Positions 25,801 through 33,460 of a stretch of DNA of 64,000 bases are shown in pieces. Origin of the DNA: Streptomyces cylindrosporus (GTDB lineage Bacteria; Actinomycetota; Actinomycetes; Streptomycetales; Streptomycetaceae). The stretch is taken from NCBI RefSeq assembly GCF_022698165.1, contig NZ_JALDAY010000011.1:1-64000 (forward strand), in the 5' to 3' direction. Each line of letters starts with the position of its first letter. The stretch's first letter is position 1. The position numbers were made by a program, and so were the translations under genes. The notes below the pieces were generated by a model. It saw only the letters and a program-made list of their open reading frames with translations, did not search any database and was not told the DNA's origin.

Positions 25801-27901
25801 CTGGTACCTCAGCCCGTCCAACCTCCAGACCCTCACCTACGATGCACTCTCCAACGGCGCGACCGACACCAACCTCACCTCCGTCGAGGCCGCGAGCACC
25901 GGCTGGGACTCCAGCAGCCAGCCCACCCTCCAGGCCGCCGACATCAACAACGACGCCACACCCGACCTGTGGACCGTCAGCAGCACCGGCACCGCCGCCG
26001 CCCATGAGATGACCCTCTCCGGCACCACCGCCACTTGGACCACGCCCTCCGGTCAGTCCCTGAGCACCGACACTCACGACTGGCCGCTGAACGACTACGA
26101 CACCACCGCCCACACCGCCGACGACTCCGCCACCAGCGCGATCACGCTCACCGGCACCAGCGGCGTCACCGCCCCCACCGGCGGCCTGTTCGACCCCGAC
26201 GTCCAGCTCGACGCGAGCGACCACGACTACCTCCAGGGCAGCAAGGCCCTGGACCTGACCAAGTCCTTCACCGTGTCCGTCTGGGCCGACCCCACCGCCT
26301 ACGGCGGCGCGGTCCTCTCCCAGAGCGGCAGTGCCGACTCCGGCATCCTGCTGCTGCCCACCAGCGACGGCTGGCAGTTCAGCCTCAACACCGGCTCCGG
26401 CACCGCCTGGAGCTTCGACACCGTCACCGGCGGGACCGTCCACCTCGGTACCTGGGCCCACCTGACCGCCACCTACGACAAGTCCACAGGCGTGATGAGC
26501 CTCTACGTCGACGACGTCTTCGTCGCCACCGGCGATCACACCGCGCCCGGCACCGGCGCCGGGGGCAACTTCCAGCTCGGCGACGACTGGCACACCAGCG
26601 CCCGCGCCGACTACTTCACCGGGGAGCTGGCCCGCGTCCGCACCTGGACCAACGCCGTCGTGCCCCCGGCCCAGCCCTACACCCCGGCCGGCTACCACCA
26701 GTCCGTGACCCCCACCCGCATCCTCGACACCCGCAGCAGCAGTGGCCTCACCTACACGAGTGGCGTCACCGCGGGCTCCAGCACCATCACCGACGGGTCC
26801 GTCACCCATTTGAAGATCGCCGGCGACAGCGTCACCACGCCGGTCAGCGGCGCGCCCACCACCATCCCCAGCACCGTCACCGCGGTCGCCGTCGACGTCA
26901 CGGTGACCGGCGAGACCGACCACGGGTACGTCACCACCTACGCGGACGGCACCCAGCGCCCGATCACCTCGTCCACCAACTTCGCCGCGAGCACCACGGC
27001 GACGGGCTACCAGGTCGTCCCCGTCGGCAACGACGGCAAGATCGACCTCTACACGAACCTGGGCAGCAGCAGCGCCACCACGGCCCTGATCGTCGACGTC
27101 ACCGGCTACTTCAGCAGCGACGCCACCCTCACCGGGAGCCAGACCTACACCCCGCTGTCCAGCGCGGTCCGCGCCCTGGACACCCGCTCCAGCGTCGCCC
27201 ACACCAACCTGACCAGCACCGGCACCGTCGCTGTCGGAACCAACTTCACCCTGCAGATCACCGGCCAGAACGGTGTACCGAGCAACGCCACCGGCGTCGC
27301 CGTCAACCTCGCCGCCGCCAACGCCGCCGGCACCGGCTACCTTCAGGCCTACGCGACCGGATACGCACCCACGGCCGACACCAGTCTCAGCTTCAACACG
27401 GGCAACGCCATCGCGTCGCTCTCCGGAGACGTCCCCATCGGCACCTCGGGAACGATCACCATCTCGGTCCACGGCAACGACACCGCCGTCGTGGCCGACG
27501 TCCTCGGCTACTACACGACCGGTACGACGGGCCAGAAGTTCCACACCCTCAACCCCACCCGCCTGGTCGACACCCGCAGCGGCATCGGCGGCAGTTCCGG
27601 CGCGATCGCCGCGCTGGCCGCCTACACCCTCACCACCGGCACCACCCAGCAGGTCACCATGGCCGCCACACCCACCCTCGCCACCATGCTGACCGTCACC
27701 GACACCGCGGGCTCCGGGTACGCCGTCGCCTATCCCACCGGAGTCGGCAAACCCGCCACCAGCAACCTCAACTGGGGCACCGGCGACACCCTCGCCAATC
27801 TCGCCCTGACGCCCACCGACACCAACGGCCAGATCAGCGTCTACAACAACAGCTCCGGCACCGTCGACCTGGTCGTCGACTGCAGCGGCTACTACGTCTG
27901 A
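22820..27901 (+). CDS. Modular secreted protein with DNRLRE-like, FG-GAP-like, LamG and triple C-terminal repeats
   Basis: A 1693-residue exported protein. The signal peptide covers residues 1-39 (AALAITGALGLPALAQAAT). Residues 80-330 match the N-terminal scaffold of the second RHS protein (52655-58858): shared are a KLVHGRWKSLDATL / QKVDGSWKDIDTSL strand and an APTMWDSS motif. A DNRLRE-like region follows to about 515. Two Ca-loop-like FG-GAP segments occur (DDLNGDGNADLL about 748; ADINNDATPDLW about 1040). A LamG/concanavalin-type domain spans 1136-1280 (WAHLTATYDKSTGVMSLYVD). Three repeats of about 130 residues complete it, each opening with (P/A)xRxLDTRS and closing with VxDVxGYF/Y-like strands. 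It is divergent from the RHS gene. The domains suggest extracellular carbohydrate or surface binding; there is no recognised catalytic domain. Confidence 0.83.
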   Translation: MQKTKQASPPRPWARRVITGAAALAITGALGLPALAQAATPTTRASAARASAGSSPGLSEQQALAKARTTGKPVRASAATTDSSTLTANPDGTLTLRQTVAPVRKLVHGRWKSLDATLVRHADGTISPKVSTSSLSLSGGGTHTPLATMRAGSGSLGVSLPAGFTLTAPTLSGATATYHDVLPDVDLAVTAQDTGGFSEVLVVRNATAAANPALADLTLSTKATGVTLADDAAGDITAKDRAGRTVFSATAPTMWDSSRPASNTPRTTDPHTGQTVDKRSGTPLASSTIAPGKAARTASLKAAYHHGRISLSPARALLTGKNTVYPVYIDPTFTASGQTDTVQAWAFVDSEWPSTAFWKPAASTPGPLHVGYTDWTSDVSTNRAFYQTSVHSGLWGAQDVISSDISFYENWSASCTKEDVDLYWTGSISSSTTWNNQPARLKSLGSQSAAHGWSTSCGPADVTFDITSLMQQAADNKWSKATFELKAADESNDLAWKQFSKQATITTTYDHTPNTPTALTTSPTTSCTATTPTSLGLGDVTLRAGVSDPDGTTSPLTANFTLKNMASNATYTRAINATSGTTTSTLFSHTSASGPFAALTAKTEFAWYLTATDQHLTSSQSKTCHFYYDPTAPGAPTITPVTSTTSQCPELTDSPSGDSLCTVGTAASFTITDTNSSTAPGSYRYQLNGGNPVSVTASTSSPYTATVSLKPTTQTNTLTVTAVGSSGNVGDTYDYRFIAGAPATASGDDLNGDGNADLLTVGGKNSLPAGLWQATGTGSGKVNPVARNIGIDGNGVSTTQTATSFTGTQAITGHFFTGAGFNDVLDYGYDTSTGAVTGEILRGQGDGTDLQPVDTLPVTNSTGVFALTSTTFNDDGTTTDTTTPATSIANGGGLYYTVNGETPSGYPDLLLVINGSLYDENSAPAQGLYPGADQATDLADYNPYCLAQNTSTTTGCTTGWSGWTITSTLDANGLPELFARDTSTDTSDPSHGQLWYLSPSNLQTLTYDALSNGATDTNLTSVEAASTGWDSSSQPTLQAADINNDATPDLWTVSSTGTAAAHEMTLSGTTATWTTPSGQSLSTDTHDWPLNDYDTTAHTADDSATSAITLTGTSGVTAPTGGLFDPDVQLDASDHDYLQGSKALDLTKSFTVSVWADPTAYGGAVLSQSGSADSGILLLPTSDGWQFSLNTGSGTAWSFDTVTGGTVHLGTWAHLTATYDKSTGVMSLYVDDVFVATGDHTAPGTGAGGNFQLGDDWHTSARADYFTGELARVRTWTNAVVPPAQPYTPAGYHQSVTPTRILDTRSSSGLTYTSGVTAGSSTITDGSVTHLKIAGDSVTTPVSGAPTTIPSTVTAVAVDVTVTGETDHGYVTTYADGTQRPITSSTNFAASTTATGYQVVPVGNDGKIDLYTNLGSSSATTALIVDVTGYFSSDATLTGSQTYTPLSSAVRALDTRSSVAHTNLTSTGTVAVGTNFTLQITGQNGVPSNATGVAVNLAAANAAGTGYLQAYATGYAPTADTSLSFNTGNAIASLSGDVPIGTSGTITISVHGNDTAVVADVLGYYTTGTTGQKFHTLNPTRLVDTRSGIGGSSGAIAALAAYTLTTGTTQQVTMAATPTLATMLTVTDTAGSGYAVAYPTGVGKPATSNLNWGTGDTLANLALTPTDTNGQISVYNNSSGTVDLVVDCSGYYV

Positions 27902-27935
27902 CGGTCCCGGCACGAAAACGAAGGCGGGAAACGAA

Positions 27936-27974
27936 AGCGGGACTGGACGGACCCCCCGGCCCTCCAGTCCCGCT
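27936..27974 (+). terminator. Terminator of the modular secreted protein gene
   Basis: Perfect 12-bp inverted repeat AGCGGGACTGGA / TCCAGTCCCGCT (27936-27947 with 27963-27974) around a 15-nt loop, 35 bp after the stop codon. Confidence 0.8.
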
Positions 27975-28119
27975 CTCCCCCGTTCCCCCCGTGCTCCCCC
28001 GATTTCCCCCGTTTTCCCCGTGGGTACTTCCCCCGTCGGTCCCCCGTGACCCCCGTGGCCCCCTCGGGTCGTGCTCCCCCGTTTTTCCTGTTCCCCCGTT
28101 ACTTGCTACTTGCTTCCCC
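27975..28119. repeat. Imperfect CCCCCGT-type tandem tract (G-run rich on the minus strand)
   Basis: About a dozen runs of four to six C separated by short spacers (CTCCCCCGTTCCCCCCGTGC and similar), ending just after the sigQ stop codon. On the minus strand, which is the sigQ sense strand, it is a series of G-runs able to form G-quadruplexes. No gene is supported here. Confidence 0.75.
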
Positions 28120-28126
28120 CCAACCC

Positions 28127-28870
28127 TCAGGCGACGAGCTCCCCGAAGGCGTCCTCCTCGTCACGGCCGAAGCTGAGGACCTCGTCCTCGCGCAGCCGGC
28201 GGAGCGACCGCCAGATGCTCGACTTCACCGTGCCGACACTGATGTCGAGGATCTCCGCGATCTCCGGGTCCGTGCGGCCCTCGTAGTAGCGAAGGACCAG
28301 CATGGTGCGCTGGAGTTCGGGGAGGCGGGCGAGCGCCTGCCACAGGACCGCGCGCAGTTCCGTGCCGCGCATCGCGTCCGTGTCGCCGGGCGTCTCCGGC
28401 AGTTCCTCGGTCGGGTATTCGTTCAGCTTGCGGCGGCGCCACGCGCTGATGTGCAGGTTCGTCATGGTGCGACGGAGGTACCCGCCGACGGCCGCCTTGT
28501 CGCTGATGCGGTCCCATGCCTTGTACGTCGAGAAGAGGGCGCTCTGGAGGAGGTCCTCGGCCTCGAAACGGTCACCGGTCAGGTGGTAGGCGGTGGCGTA
28601 CAGGGAGGCGCGGCGCTCCTGGACGTAGGCGGTGAACTCCGCCTCCGACAGCGACCGACGCTCCCCCGTGTCCTCCCTGTACGCGCTTCCCCCGTGCGGT
28701 TCCCCCGTGAAACCGTCAACCACCGTCATGTAACCGGTGTGCTGACGCCCGGCGCCGCGAGCGCACCCCCGCCCGCTCACGGCGCCGGACTCCTTTGAAC
28801 CCCGGCCCCCGTTCACGTCGTGCAGGCGCGTGATCACTGCGCTGTTGCTGTTGCCGTGCAGCGTGTTCAT
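28127..28870 (-). CDS. sigQ: ECF-type sigma factor SigQ
   Basis: A 247-residue sigma factor with a 75-residue N-terminal extension. Region 2 is AEFTAYVQERRASLYATAYH, TGDRFEAEDLLQSALFSTYK. Region 4 is LARLPELQRTMLVLRYYEGR, TDPEIAEILDISVGTVKSSI, with the recognition helix VGTVKSSIWRSLRRLRE. In Streptomyces coelicolor sigQ lies divergent to afsQ1-afsQ2 and is controlled by AfsQ1; the arrangement here is the same, with an AfsQ1-type site in the shared upstream region. ATG at 28870 was chosen because of the GGGGGG tract upstream; a later ATG at 28729 would give a more usual ECF length of about 200 residues. The coding region keeps CCCCCGT motifs like those downstream. Confidence 0.88.
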   Translation of the reverse strand: MNTLHGNSNSAVITRLHDVNGGRGSKESGAVSGRGCARGAGRQHTGYMTVVDGFTGEPHGGSAYREDTGERRSLSEAEFTAYVQERRASLYATAYHLTGDRFEAEDLLQSALFSTYKAWDRISDKAAVGGYLRRTMTNLHISAWRRRKLNEYPTEELPETPGDTDAMRGTELRAVLWQALARLPELQRTMLVLRYYEGRTDPEIAEILDISVGTVKSSIWRSLRRLREDEVLSFGRDEEDAFGELVA

Positions 28871-28977
28871 CTCGCGCCCCCCGTCGTGGACTTCCGGTGT
28901 TCGGTCTTTCCGGGCGGTGGTTCCTTGCCCGTGCCGAAAAGCTTGCCCTCGCACCTTCATGGCCGTGTCCGCCGACT

Positions 28978-28993
28978 GTCACAGACCTGTCAC
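28978..28993. promoter_or_regulatory. AfsQ1 binding site
   Basis: GTCAC-agacct-GTCAC fits the published AfsQ1 consensus GTnAC-n6-GTnAC exactly. It lies between divergent sigQ and afsQ1, 108 bp from each assumed start, and probably serves both. Confidence 0.75.
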
Positions 28994-29101
28994 AGGGCCC
29001 GGCCGCAGGGAAGACACAGCCCGATCACAGAGAGAAGCGCTACGTGCACGTAGGTGTACAGGAGTCGAAACACCGACCCCGCATGGGCCAGAATGAGCCC
29101 C

Positions 29102-29779
29102 GTGCCTTCCCTGTTGCTGATCGAGGACGACGACGCCATCCGTACGGCCCTGGAGCTGTCTCTTACGCGCCAGGGACACCGGGTTGCCACCGCTGCCACC
29201 GGTGAGGACGGTCTGAAGCTCCTGCGCGAGCAACGGCCGGACCTCATCGTGCTGGACGTGATGCTGCCCGGCATCGACGGGTTCGAGGTGTGCCGGCGCA
29301 TCCGGCGCACGGACCAGTTGCCGATCATTCTGCTGACCGCGCGCAGCGACGACATCGACGTGGTCGTCGGACTGGAGTCCGGCGCCGACGACTATGTCGT
29401 CAAGCCGATCCAGGGGCGGGTGCTGGACGCCCGGATCCGGGCCGTGCTGCGGCGCGGGGAACGCGAGTCGACCGACGCGGCGACCTTCGGCAGCCTGGTC
29501 ATCGACCGCGCGGCGATGACGGTCACCAAGAACGGCGAGGACCTCCAGCTCACGCCGACCGAGCTGCGGTTGCTCCTTGAGCTGAGCCGGCGGCCCGGTC
29601 AGGCGCTGTCCCGGCAGCAGCTGCTGCGGCTGGTGTGGGAGCACGACTACCTCGGCGACTCCCGGCTGGTGGACGCCTGTGTCCAGCGGCTGCGCGCCAA
29701 GGTCGAGGACGTACCGTCGTCCCCGACGCTGATCCGTACCGTGCGTGGCGTGGGCTACCGGCTGGACACGCCTCAGTGA
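29102..29779 (+). CDS. afsQ1: Two-component response regulator AfsQ1
   Basis: A 225-residue OmpR/PhoB-family regulator, the same length as S. coelicolor AfsQ1. The receiver domain (residues 1-115) has acidic residues D10-D11, phosphoacceptor D52 (LIVLDVMLPGIDGF) and the conserved K101 (YVVKPI). The C-terminal winged helix (about 130-222) ends in VRGVGYRLDTPQ. AfsQ1 controls antibiotic production, nitrogen metabolism and morphology in S. coelicolor. GTG at 29102 was chosen to match that length; the frame is open further upstream. The stop overlaps the afsQ2 start (GTGA). Confidence 0.95.
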   Translation: MPSLLLIEDDDAIRTALELSLTRQGHRVATAATGEDGLKLLREQRPDLIVLDVMLPGIDGFEVCRRIRRTDQLPIILLTARSDDIDVVVGLESGADDYVVKPIQGRVLDARIRAVLRRGERESTDAATFGSLVIDRAAMTVTKNGEDLQLTPTELRLLLELSRRPGQALSRQQLLRLVWEHDYLGDSRLVDACVQRLRAKVEDVPSSPTLIRTVRGVGYRLDTPQ

Positions 29780-31338
29780 CCGAAGCGCAAGGGGGGGTTC
29801 GCGGCTGGGCCGCGACCCGCAAGGGACATCTTTCACGGCTGCGGTTCACGAGCCTCAGGCTCCGGCTCGTCGTCGTCTTCGGCCTGGTCGCCCTGACCGC
29901 GGCCGTCTCCGCGTCCGGCATCGCGTACTGGCTCAACCGCGAGGCCGTGCTCACCCGCACCCAGGACGCGGTGCTCGGCGACTTCAAGCAGGCCATGCAG
30001 ACCCGCGCGGGCTCCCTGACCACCAACCCCAGCCAGGACGAACTCCAGCGCACGGCGGGCCAGATGGCCAACAGCAGCCAGCGCTTCAGCGTGCTGCTGG
30101 TCGCGCGGGACTCCTCCGGCAAGACGGTGTACGGCAGTTCGGGCGCCCTGGACGGCTTCTCGCTGCAGGACGTGCCCAAGTCGCTGCGCGCGGCCGTGAA
30201 CAAGCGGCAGAAGGTCGACTCCGGCAACAAGTACGCGTACCACCTGTACTGGCAGCGCGTCGTCGACAACGGCACGCCCTATCTGGTCGCCGGCACGAAG
30301 GTGATCGGGGGCGGGGCGACCGGTTACATGCTCAAGTCCCTCGAGCCGGAGGCGAAGGACCTCAACTCCCTCGCCTGGTCGCTCGGGATCGCCACCGGCC
30401 TCGCGCTGATCGGCTCCGCGCTGCTCGCGCAGGCCGCGGCGACGACCGTACTGAAGCCGGTGCACCGTCTGGGCGTCGCCGCCCGGCGGCTCGGCGAGGG
30501 CCGGCTGGACACCCGGCTGAGGGTGTCGGGGACCGACGAACTCGCCGACCTGTCCCGGACGTTCAACTACGCGGCCGAGGCGCTGGAGAAACGGGTCGAG
30601 GACATGGCCTCGCGGGACGACGCGTCCCGGCGGTTCGTCGCCGACATGAGCCATGAACTCCGTACGCCGCTCACCGCGATCACCGCCGTCACGGAGATCC
30701 TGGAGGAGGAGCTGGAGGCCGAGTCGGGGTCGATCGACCCGATGATCGAGCCGGCCGTGCGCCTCGTCGTCAGCGAGACCCGGCGCCTGAACGACCTCGT
30801 CGAGAACCTCATGGAGGTCACCCGCTTCGACGCGGGTACGGCACGCCTCGTCCTGGACGACGTCGACGTCGCCGACCAGATCACCGCCTGCATCGACGCG
30901 CGCGCGTGGCTGGACGCGGTGGACCTGGACGCCGAGCGCGGCATCCACGCCCGGCTCGACCCGCGCCGCCTGGACGTCATCCTCGCCAACCTCATCGGCA
31001 ACGCCCTCAAGCACGGCGGCTCCCCGGTGCGGGTCGCGGTGCGCGCCGCGACCGACGAGGTGGTCATCTCGGTACGGGACCACGGGCCCGGCATCCCGGA
31101 GGACGTCCTCCCGCACGTCTTCGACCGCTTCTACAAGGCGAGCGCCTCCCGGCCGCGCTCCGAGGGCAGCGGCCTGGGCCTGTCCATCGCCCTGGAGAAC
31201 GCCCACATCCACGGCGGCGAGATCACCGCCGCCAACTCCCCCGACGGAGGAGCGATCTTCACCCTCCGCCTCCCACGCGACGCCTCAGCCCTCACCCAGG
31301 ACCCGGCAGCCGCCGACCCGAAGAAGGACGACGCGTGA
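29776..31338 (+). CDS. afsQ2: Sensor histidine kinase AfsQ2
   Basis: A 520-residue membrane kinase. The first transmembrane helix is at about residues 28-50 (LVVVFGLVALTAAVSASGIA). An extracytoplasmic sensor region of about 145 residues follows. The second helix is about 197-222 (LGIATGLALIGSALLAQAAA), then a HAMP linker. The dimerisation/phosphoacceptor motif FVADMSHELRTPLTAI has His about 293. The ATPase domain has the N box LIGNALKHGG, the G1 box VRDHGPGIPED and the G2 box GSGLGLSIALENAHIHGG. It phosphorylates AfsQ1. The gene overlaps afsQ1 by 4 nt and shares a TGATG junction with the lipoprotein gene. Confidence 0.95.
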   Translation: MTEAQGGVRGWAATRKGHLSRLRFTSLRLRLVVVFGLVALTAAVSASGIAYWLNREAVLTRTQDAVLGDFKQAMQTRAGSLTTNPSQDELQRTAGQMANSSQRFSVLLVARDSSGKTVYGSSGALDGFSLQDVPKSLRAAVNKRQKVDSGNKYAYHLYWQRVVDNGTPYLVAGTKVIGGGATGYMLKSLEPEAKDLNSLAWSLGIATGLALIGSALLAQAAATTVLKPVHRLGVAARRLGEGRLDTRLRVSGTDELADLSRTFNYAAEALEKRVEDMASRDDASRRFVADMSHELRTPLTAITAVTEILEEELEAESGSIDPMIEPAVRLVVSETRRLNDLVENLMEVTRFDAGTARLVLDDVDVADQITACIDARAWLDAVDLDAERGIHARLDPRRLDVILANLIGNALKHGGSPVRVAVRAATDEVVISVRDHGPGIPEDVLPHVFDRFYKASASRPRSEGSGLGLSIALENAHIHGGEITAANSPDGGAIFTLRLPRDASALTQDPAAADPKKDDA

Positions 31339-32300
31339 TGCCCGCACACCGCCGCCCACCGACCAACGCCCACCCCGCCCCCCAGCCGACCCCCTCCAAC
31401 GGCCCGGCAGACAACCGCCAGTCGATGCCCGCCCACAAGCCGCTCCCCGAACGACAGCCCACGCCCACGGACAACCCGCTCCCCGGACAGCAACCGACCG
31501 CTCCCGACGGCCCCCTGGCCGCCCAGCAGCCGACACCCTCCAACGGCACGACAGACGACCGCCAGTCGCCAGCCGCCCACAAGCCGCTCCCCGGACTGCA
31601 GCCCGCGCCCACCGACAACCCGCCCGCCCGACAGCAGCCCACGCCCACCGGCAACCTGCCCGCCCGACGGCATCCGGCGTCCTCCCTCCGGCGCCGGGCG
31701 GCCCTCCGCGCCCTTCTCGTCCTCCCTGCCCTCGCCCTGCTTCTCTCCGGCTGCGGGATCCGTTCCACTGAGGTGCCCACCGACTTCGGGGCGGCGCCCT
31801 CCAAGGTGCTCTGTTCGCTTGCCGAGCCGGGCAGTAGCGCGGCGGCGCCGCGGGGGCTGCCGGTGCAGGTGTTTCTGCTGTGCGGGTCGTCGCTCGTCGC
31901 CGTGGACCGGACCGTACGGGTCCCGGACGGTACCGCGGACTCCCAGCGGCGCGTCCTCGTGGCGCAGGGTCTGCTCGACCAGCTCGCGGCGACCCCGTCG
32001 GCGGCCGAGAAGGAGGCCGGCTACACGACCGACGTGCGCGGCGGCATGAACGTGAGCGGCCCCCGCTCCGGCGACCCCGACGACACGCTCCGGCTGAGCA
32101 CCCCGCCCGCCGACCTGACCCCCTTCGCACTCGCCCAGGTCGTCTGCACGTTCTCCGACTCCGCCGCGGCCGAGGGCGACGGCTCGGTCATCCTCGGCGG
32201 CCCCGGCAAGGAACCCCTGCGCCGCTACGAGTGCACGGACGACGTCCGTTCCCGCCCGGGCAGCGCCCAGCCGCCCTCCGGCGAGGTGACGGACGGCTGA
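31338..32300 (+). CDS. AfsQ-operon lipoprotein with duplicated Pro/Gln-rich N-terminal extension
   Basis: A 320-residue protein. The lipobox LALLLSGC places the lipidated cysteine at residue 139, preceded by an ordinary hydrophobic stretch (ALRALLVLPALALLLSG) and an arginine cluster. The surface domain after it (about 180 residues) is of the family found as third gene of afsQ operons. The unusual part is residues 1-115: hydrophilic, Pro/Gln/Asn-rich, and containing a 48-residue segment present twice in tandem (16-63 and 64-111). No start codon closer to the lipobox is visible in frame, and ATG at 31338 overlaps the afsQ2 stop (TGATG), so the long extension seems to be translated. It may modulate the AfsQ2 signal (inference from the operon). 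Confidence 0.8.
   Translation: MPAHRRPPTNAHPAPQPTPSNGPADNRQSMPAHKPLPERQPTPTDNPLPGQQPTAPDGPLAAQQPTPSNGTTDDRQSPAAHKPLPGLQPAPTDNPPARQQPTPTGNLPARRHPASSLRRRAALRALLVLPALALLLSGCGIRSTEVPTDFGAAPSKVLCSLAEPGSSAAAPRGLPVQVFLLCGSSLVAVDRTVRVPDGTADSQRRVLVAQGLLDQLAATPSAAEKEAGYTTDVRGGMNVSGPRSGDPDDTLRLSTPPADLTPFALAQVVCTFSDSAAAEGDGSVILGGPGKEPLRRYECTDDVRSRPGSAQPPSGEVTDG
31383..31670 (+). repeat. Tandem 144-bp duplication inside the lipoprotein gene
   Basis: The units 31383-31526 and 31527-31670 each encode 48 residues beginning QPTPSNG and containing AHKPLP and PTDNP at matching positions. They are in frame and lie upstream of the signal peptide's hydrophobic core. Confidence 0.85.
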
Positions 32301-32429
32301 CGTACCGGTGAGGCGGGCGTGTGGTGGAGGCCTCATCGAGGTGCTTGGGGCCGAGCCGGAACCGATCCTGCCGGACGCCGCGTCTTGGGGATCGTGCAGC
32401 GTCAAGGCGGGACCGGTGAAGCCCGGTGC

Positions 32430-32505
32430 GATACAGCGCCCCGCGAGGGGCGCGGGGCTGTGTCGTCACGCGGCTCCGCCGCGGGGAGCGACCAGCCGCC
32501 GACAG
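32430..32505 (+). repeat. Dispersed intergenic repeat, variant B copy
   Basis: GATACAGCGCCCCGCGAGGG, then GCGCGGGGCTGTGTC, GCGGCTCCGCCGCGGGGAGC and GACCAGCC. It contains two nested inverted repeats (AGCGCCCCGCG / CGCGGGGCTGT-like and CGGCTCCGCCG) and shares elements with the copy at 6191. It lies between the lipoprotein and VanZ-like genes. Confidence 0.65.
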
Positions 32506-32579
32506 CCCGCGGATTCCGGATCGGCCTGCCGGCGGAGCGCCCCGGCCTCATCGGCGGCAGCGCCGCGGTCCGCCTCCGT

Positions 32580-33083
32580 GTGACGGGAGGGCTCCTCCTC
32601 GTCGCACACCTCGCGTTCGTCGCCTGGCTCACGCTGCGCCCGCTGGACGTCCCCTGGGTGCAGCCGCCCAACCTGCGCCCTTTCGCCGGCATCCGCGCCG
32701 ACCTCGCGCTGGGCTGGCCGGTGGCGGCCCACCGCATCGGCGAGGCCGTCGCCCTCCTCGCCCCGCTCGGCGTCCTGCTCCCGATGACCCACGGCAGGCT
32801 GTCCGTCTCGCCGCTCGCCTCGCTGGTCCGCACCGCCCTCGCCGGCGCCCTGGTCTCGCTCGGCATCCTGCTGCTGCAGACGGGCGTCCCCGGGCGCGTC
32901 CCGGACATCGACGCGCTGCTCCTGAACACCGCGGGCGTGGCCCTCGCGCACGCCACCGTGGTCCCCGCCGCCCGCGTCTGGCTCCGCCGCAGGTCCGAGC
33001 GCCGGGAACACGCCGCCCGCCGCCAGGAGGAGGCGACTCAGGGTCGGACCCCGACGTTTCCCAGGGTCGGGATCGCACCGTAG
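32580..33083 (+). CDS. VanZ-family membrane protein
   Basis: A protein of about 167 residues with three to four hydrophobic segments (VTGGLLLVAHLAFVAWLTLR, IGEAVALLAPLGVLLPM, LVRTALAGALVSLGILLLQT, LLLNTAGVALAHATVV). It has the VanZ landmarks NLRPFAGI and the R-VPDIDALLLNTAGVALA strand. VanZ-like proteins are poorly understood; VanZ itself gives low-level teicoplanin resistance. The start is uncertain: GTG at 32580 begins right at the first helix, and the frame is open upstream into the repeat element at 32430-32505. The C-terminus is basic and cytoplasmic. No operon partner is evident. Confidence 0.72.
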   Translation: MTGGLLLVAHLAFVAWLTLRPLDVPWVQPPNLRPFAGIRADLALGWPVAAHRIGEAVALLAPLGVLLPMTHGRLSVSPLASLVRTALAGALVSLGILLLQTGVPGRVPDIDALLLNTAGVALAHATVVPAARVWLRRRSERREHAARRQEEATQGRTPTFPRVGIAP

Positions 33084-33176
33084 AGCGACGCTTCGCCCCC
33101 TTCGTCTCCGTAGCGTTGTAGGCAGATGAGGACGCCACCAGGGCAGCCTCACCCGACGCTCACGAAGGAGCCGCAC

Positions 33177-33380
33177 ATGTCCGCCCTCGTCCGCCCCACC
33201 CACGGCCGCATGATCGGCGGCGTGTGCGCCGGTCTGGCGCGGCGCTTCGGCACCTCCGCGACCACGATGCGGGTGATCTTCCTGCTCTCCTGCCTGCTGC
33301 CGGGCCCGCAGTTCCTGCTCTACATAGCCCTCTGGGTCCTGCTGCCCTCCGAGGACAAGGCGCCCAGCACCGCCTGGTGA
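33177..33380 (+). CDS. PspC-domain membrane protein
   Basis: A 67-residue protein consisting of one PspC domain: LVRPTHGRMIGGVCAGLARR, then FGTSATTMRVIFLLSCLLPG, a single transmembrane helix (LLYIALWVLLP) and a short charged tail. PspC proteins are envelope-stress proteins in many bacteria; the small free-standing actinobacterial forms have no assigned role. GAAGGAG lies six bases before the ATG, an unusually good ribosome-binding site. It is followed by a strong bidirectional terminator. Confidence 0.85.
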   Translation: MSALVRPTHGRMIGGVCAGLARRFGTSATTMRVIFLLSCLLPGPQFLLYIALWVLLPSEDKAPSTAW

Positions 33381-33404
33381 GCCCGGTGAACCCTTTCGCG
33401 CGTA

Positions 33405-33450
33405 CGCCGATGGGGCGCACCCCGTGTCCAGGGGGTGCGCCCCATCGGCG
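33405..33450. terminator. Bidirectional terminator
   Basis: Perfect 19-bp inverted repeat (33405-33423 with 33432-33450) around an 8-nt loop, between the convergent PspC gene and the secreted protein gene. Confidence 0.9.
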
Positions 33451-33460
33451 CGTTCAGGGG

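Noticed and set aside
27975..28119. CRISPR-like array in the C-rich tract
   Set aside because: Units are only 7-12 bp with irregular spacers; no repeat-spacer periodicity and no cas genes anywhere in the window.
28046..28798. Open frame antisense to sigQ (250 codons)
   Set aside because: It begins in the C-run tract and mirrors the sigma factor; the minus strand has clear region 2 and region 4 motifs.
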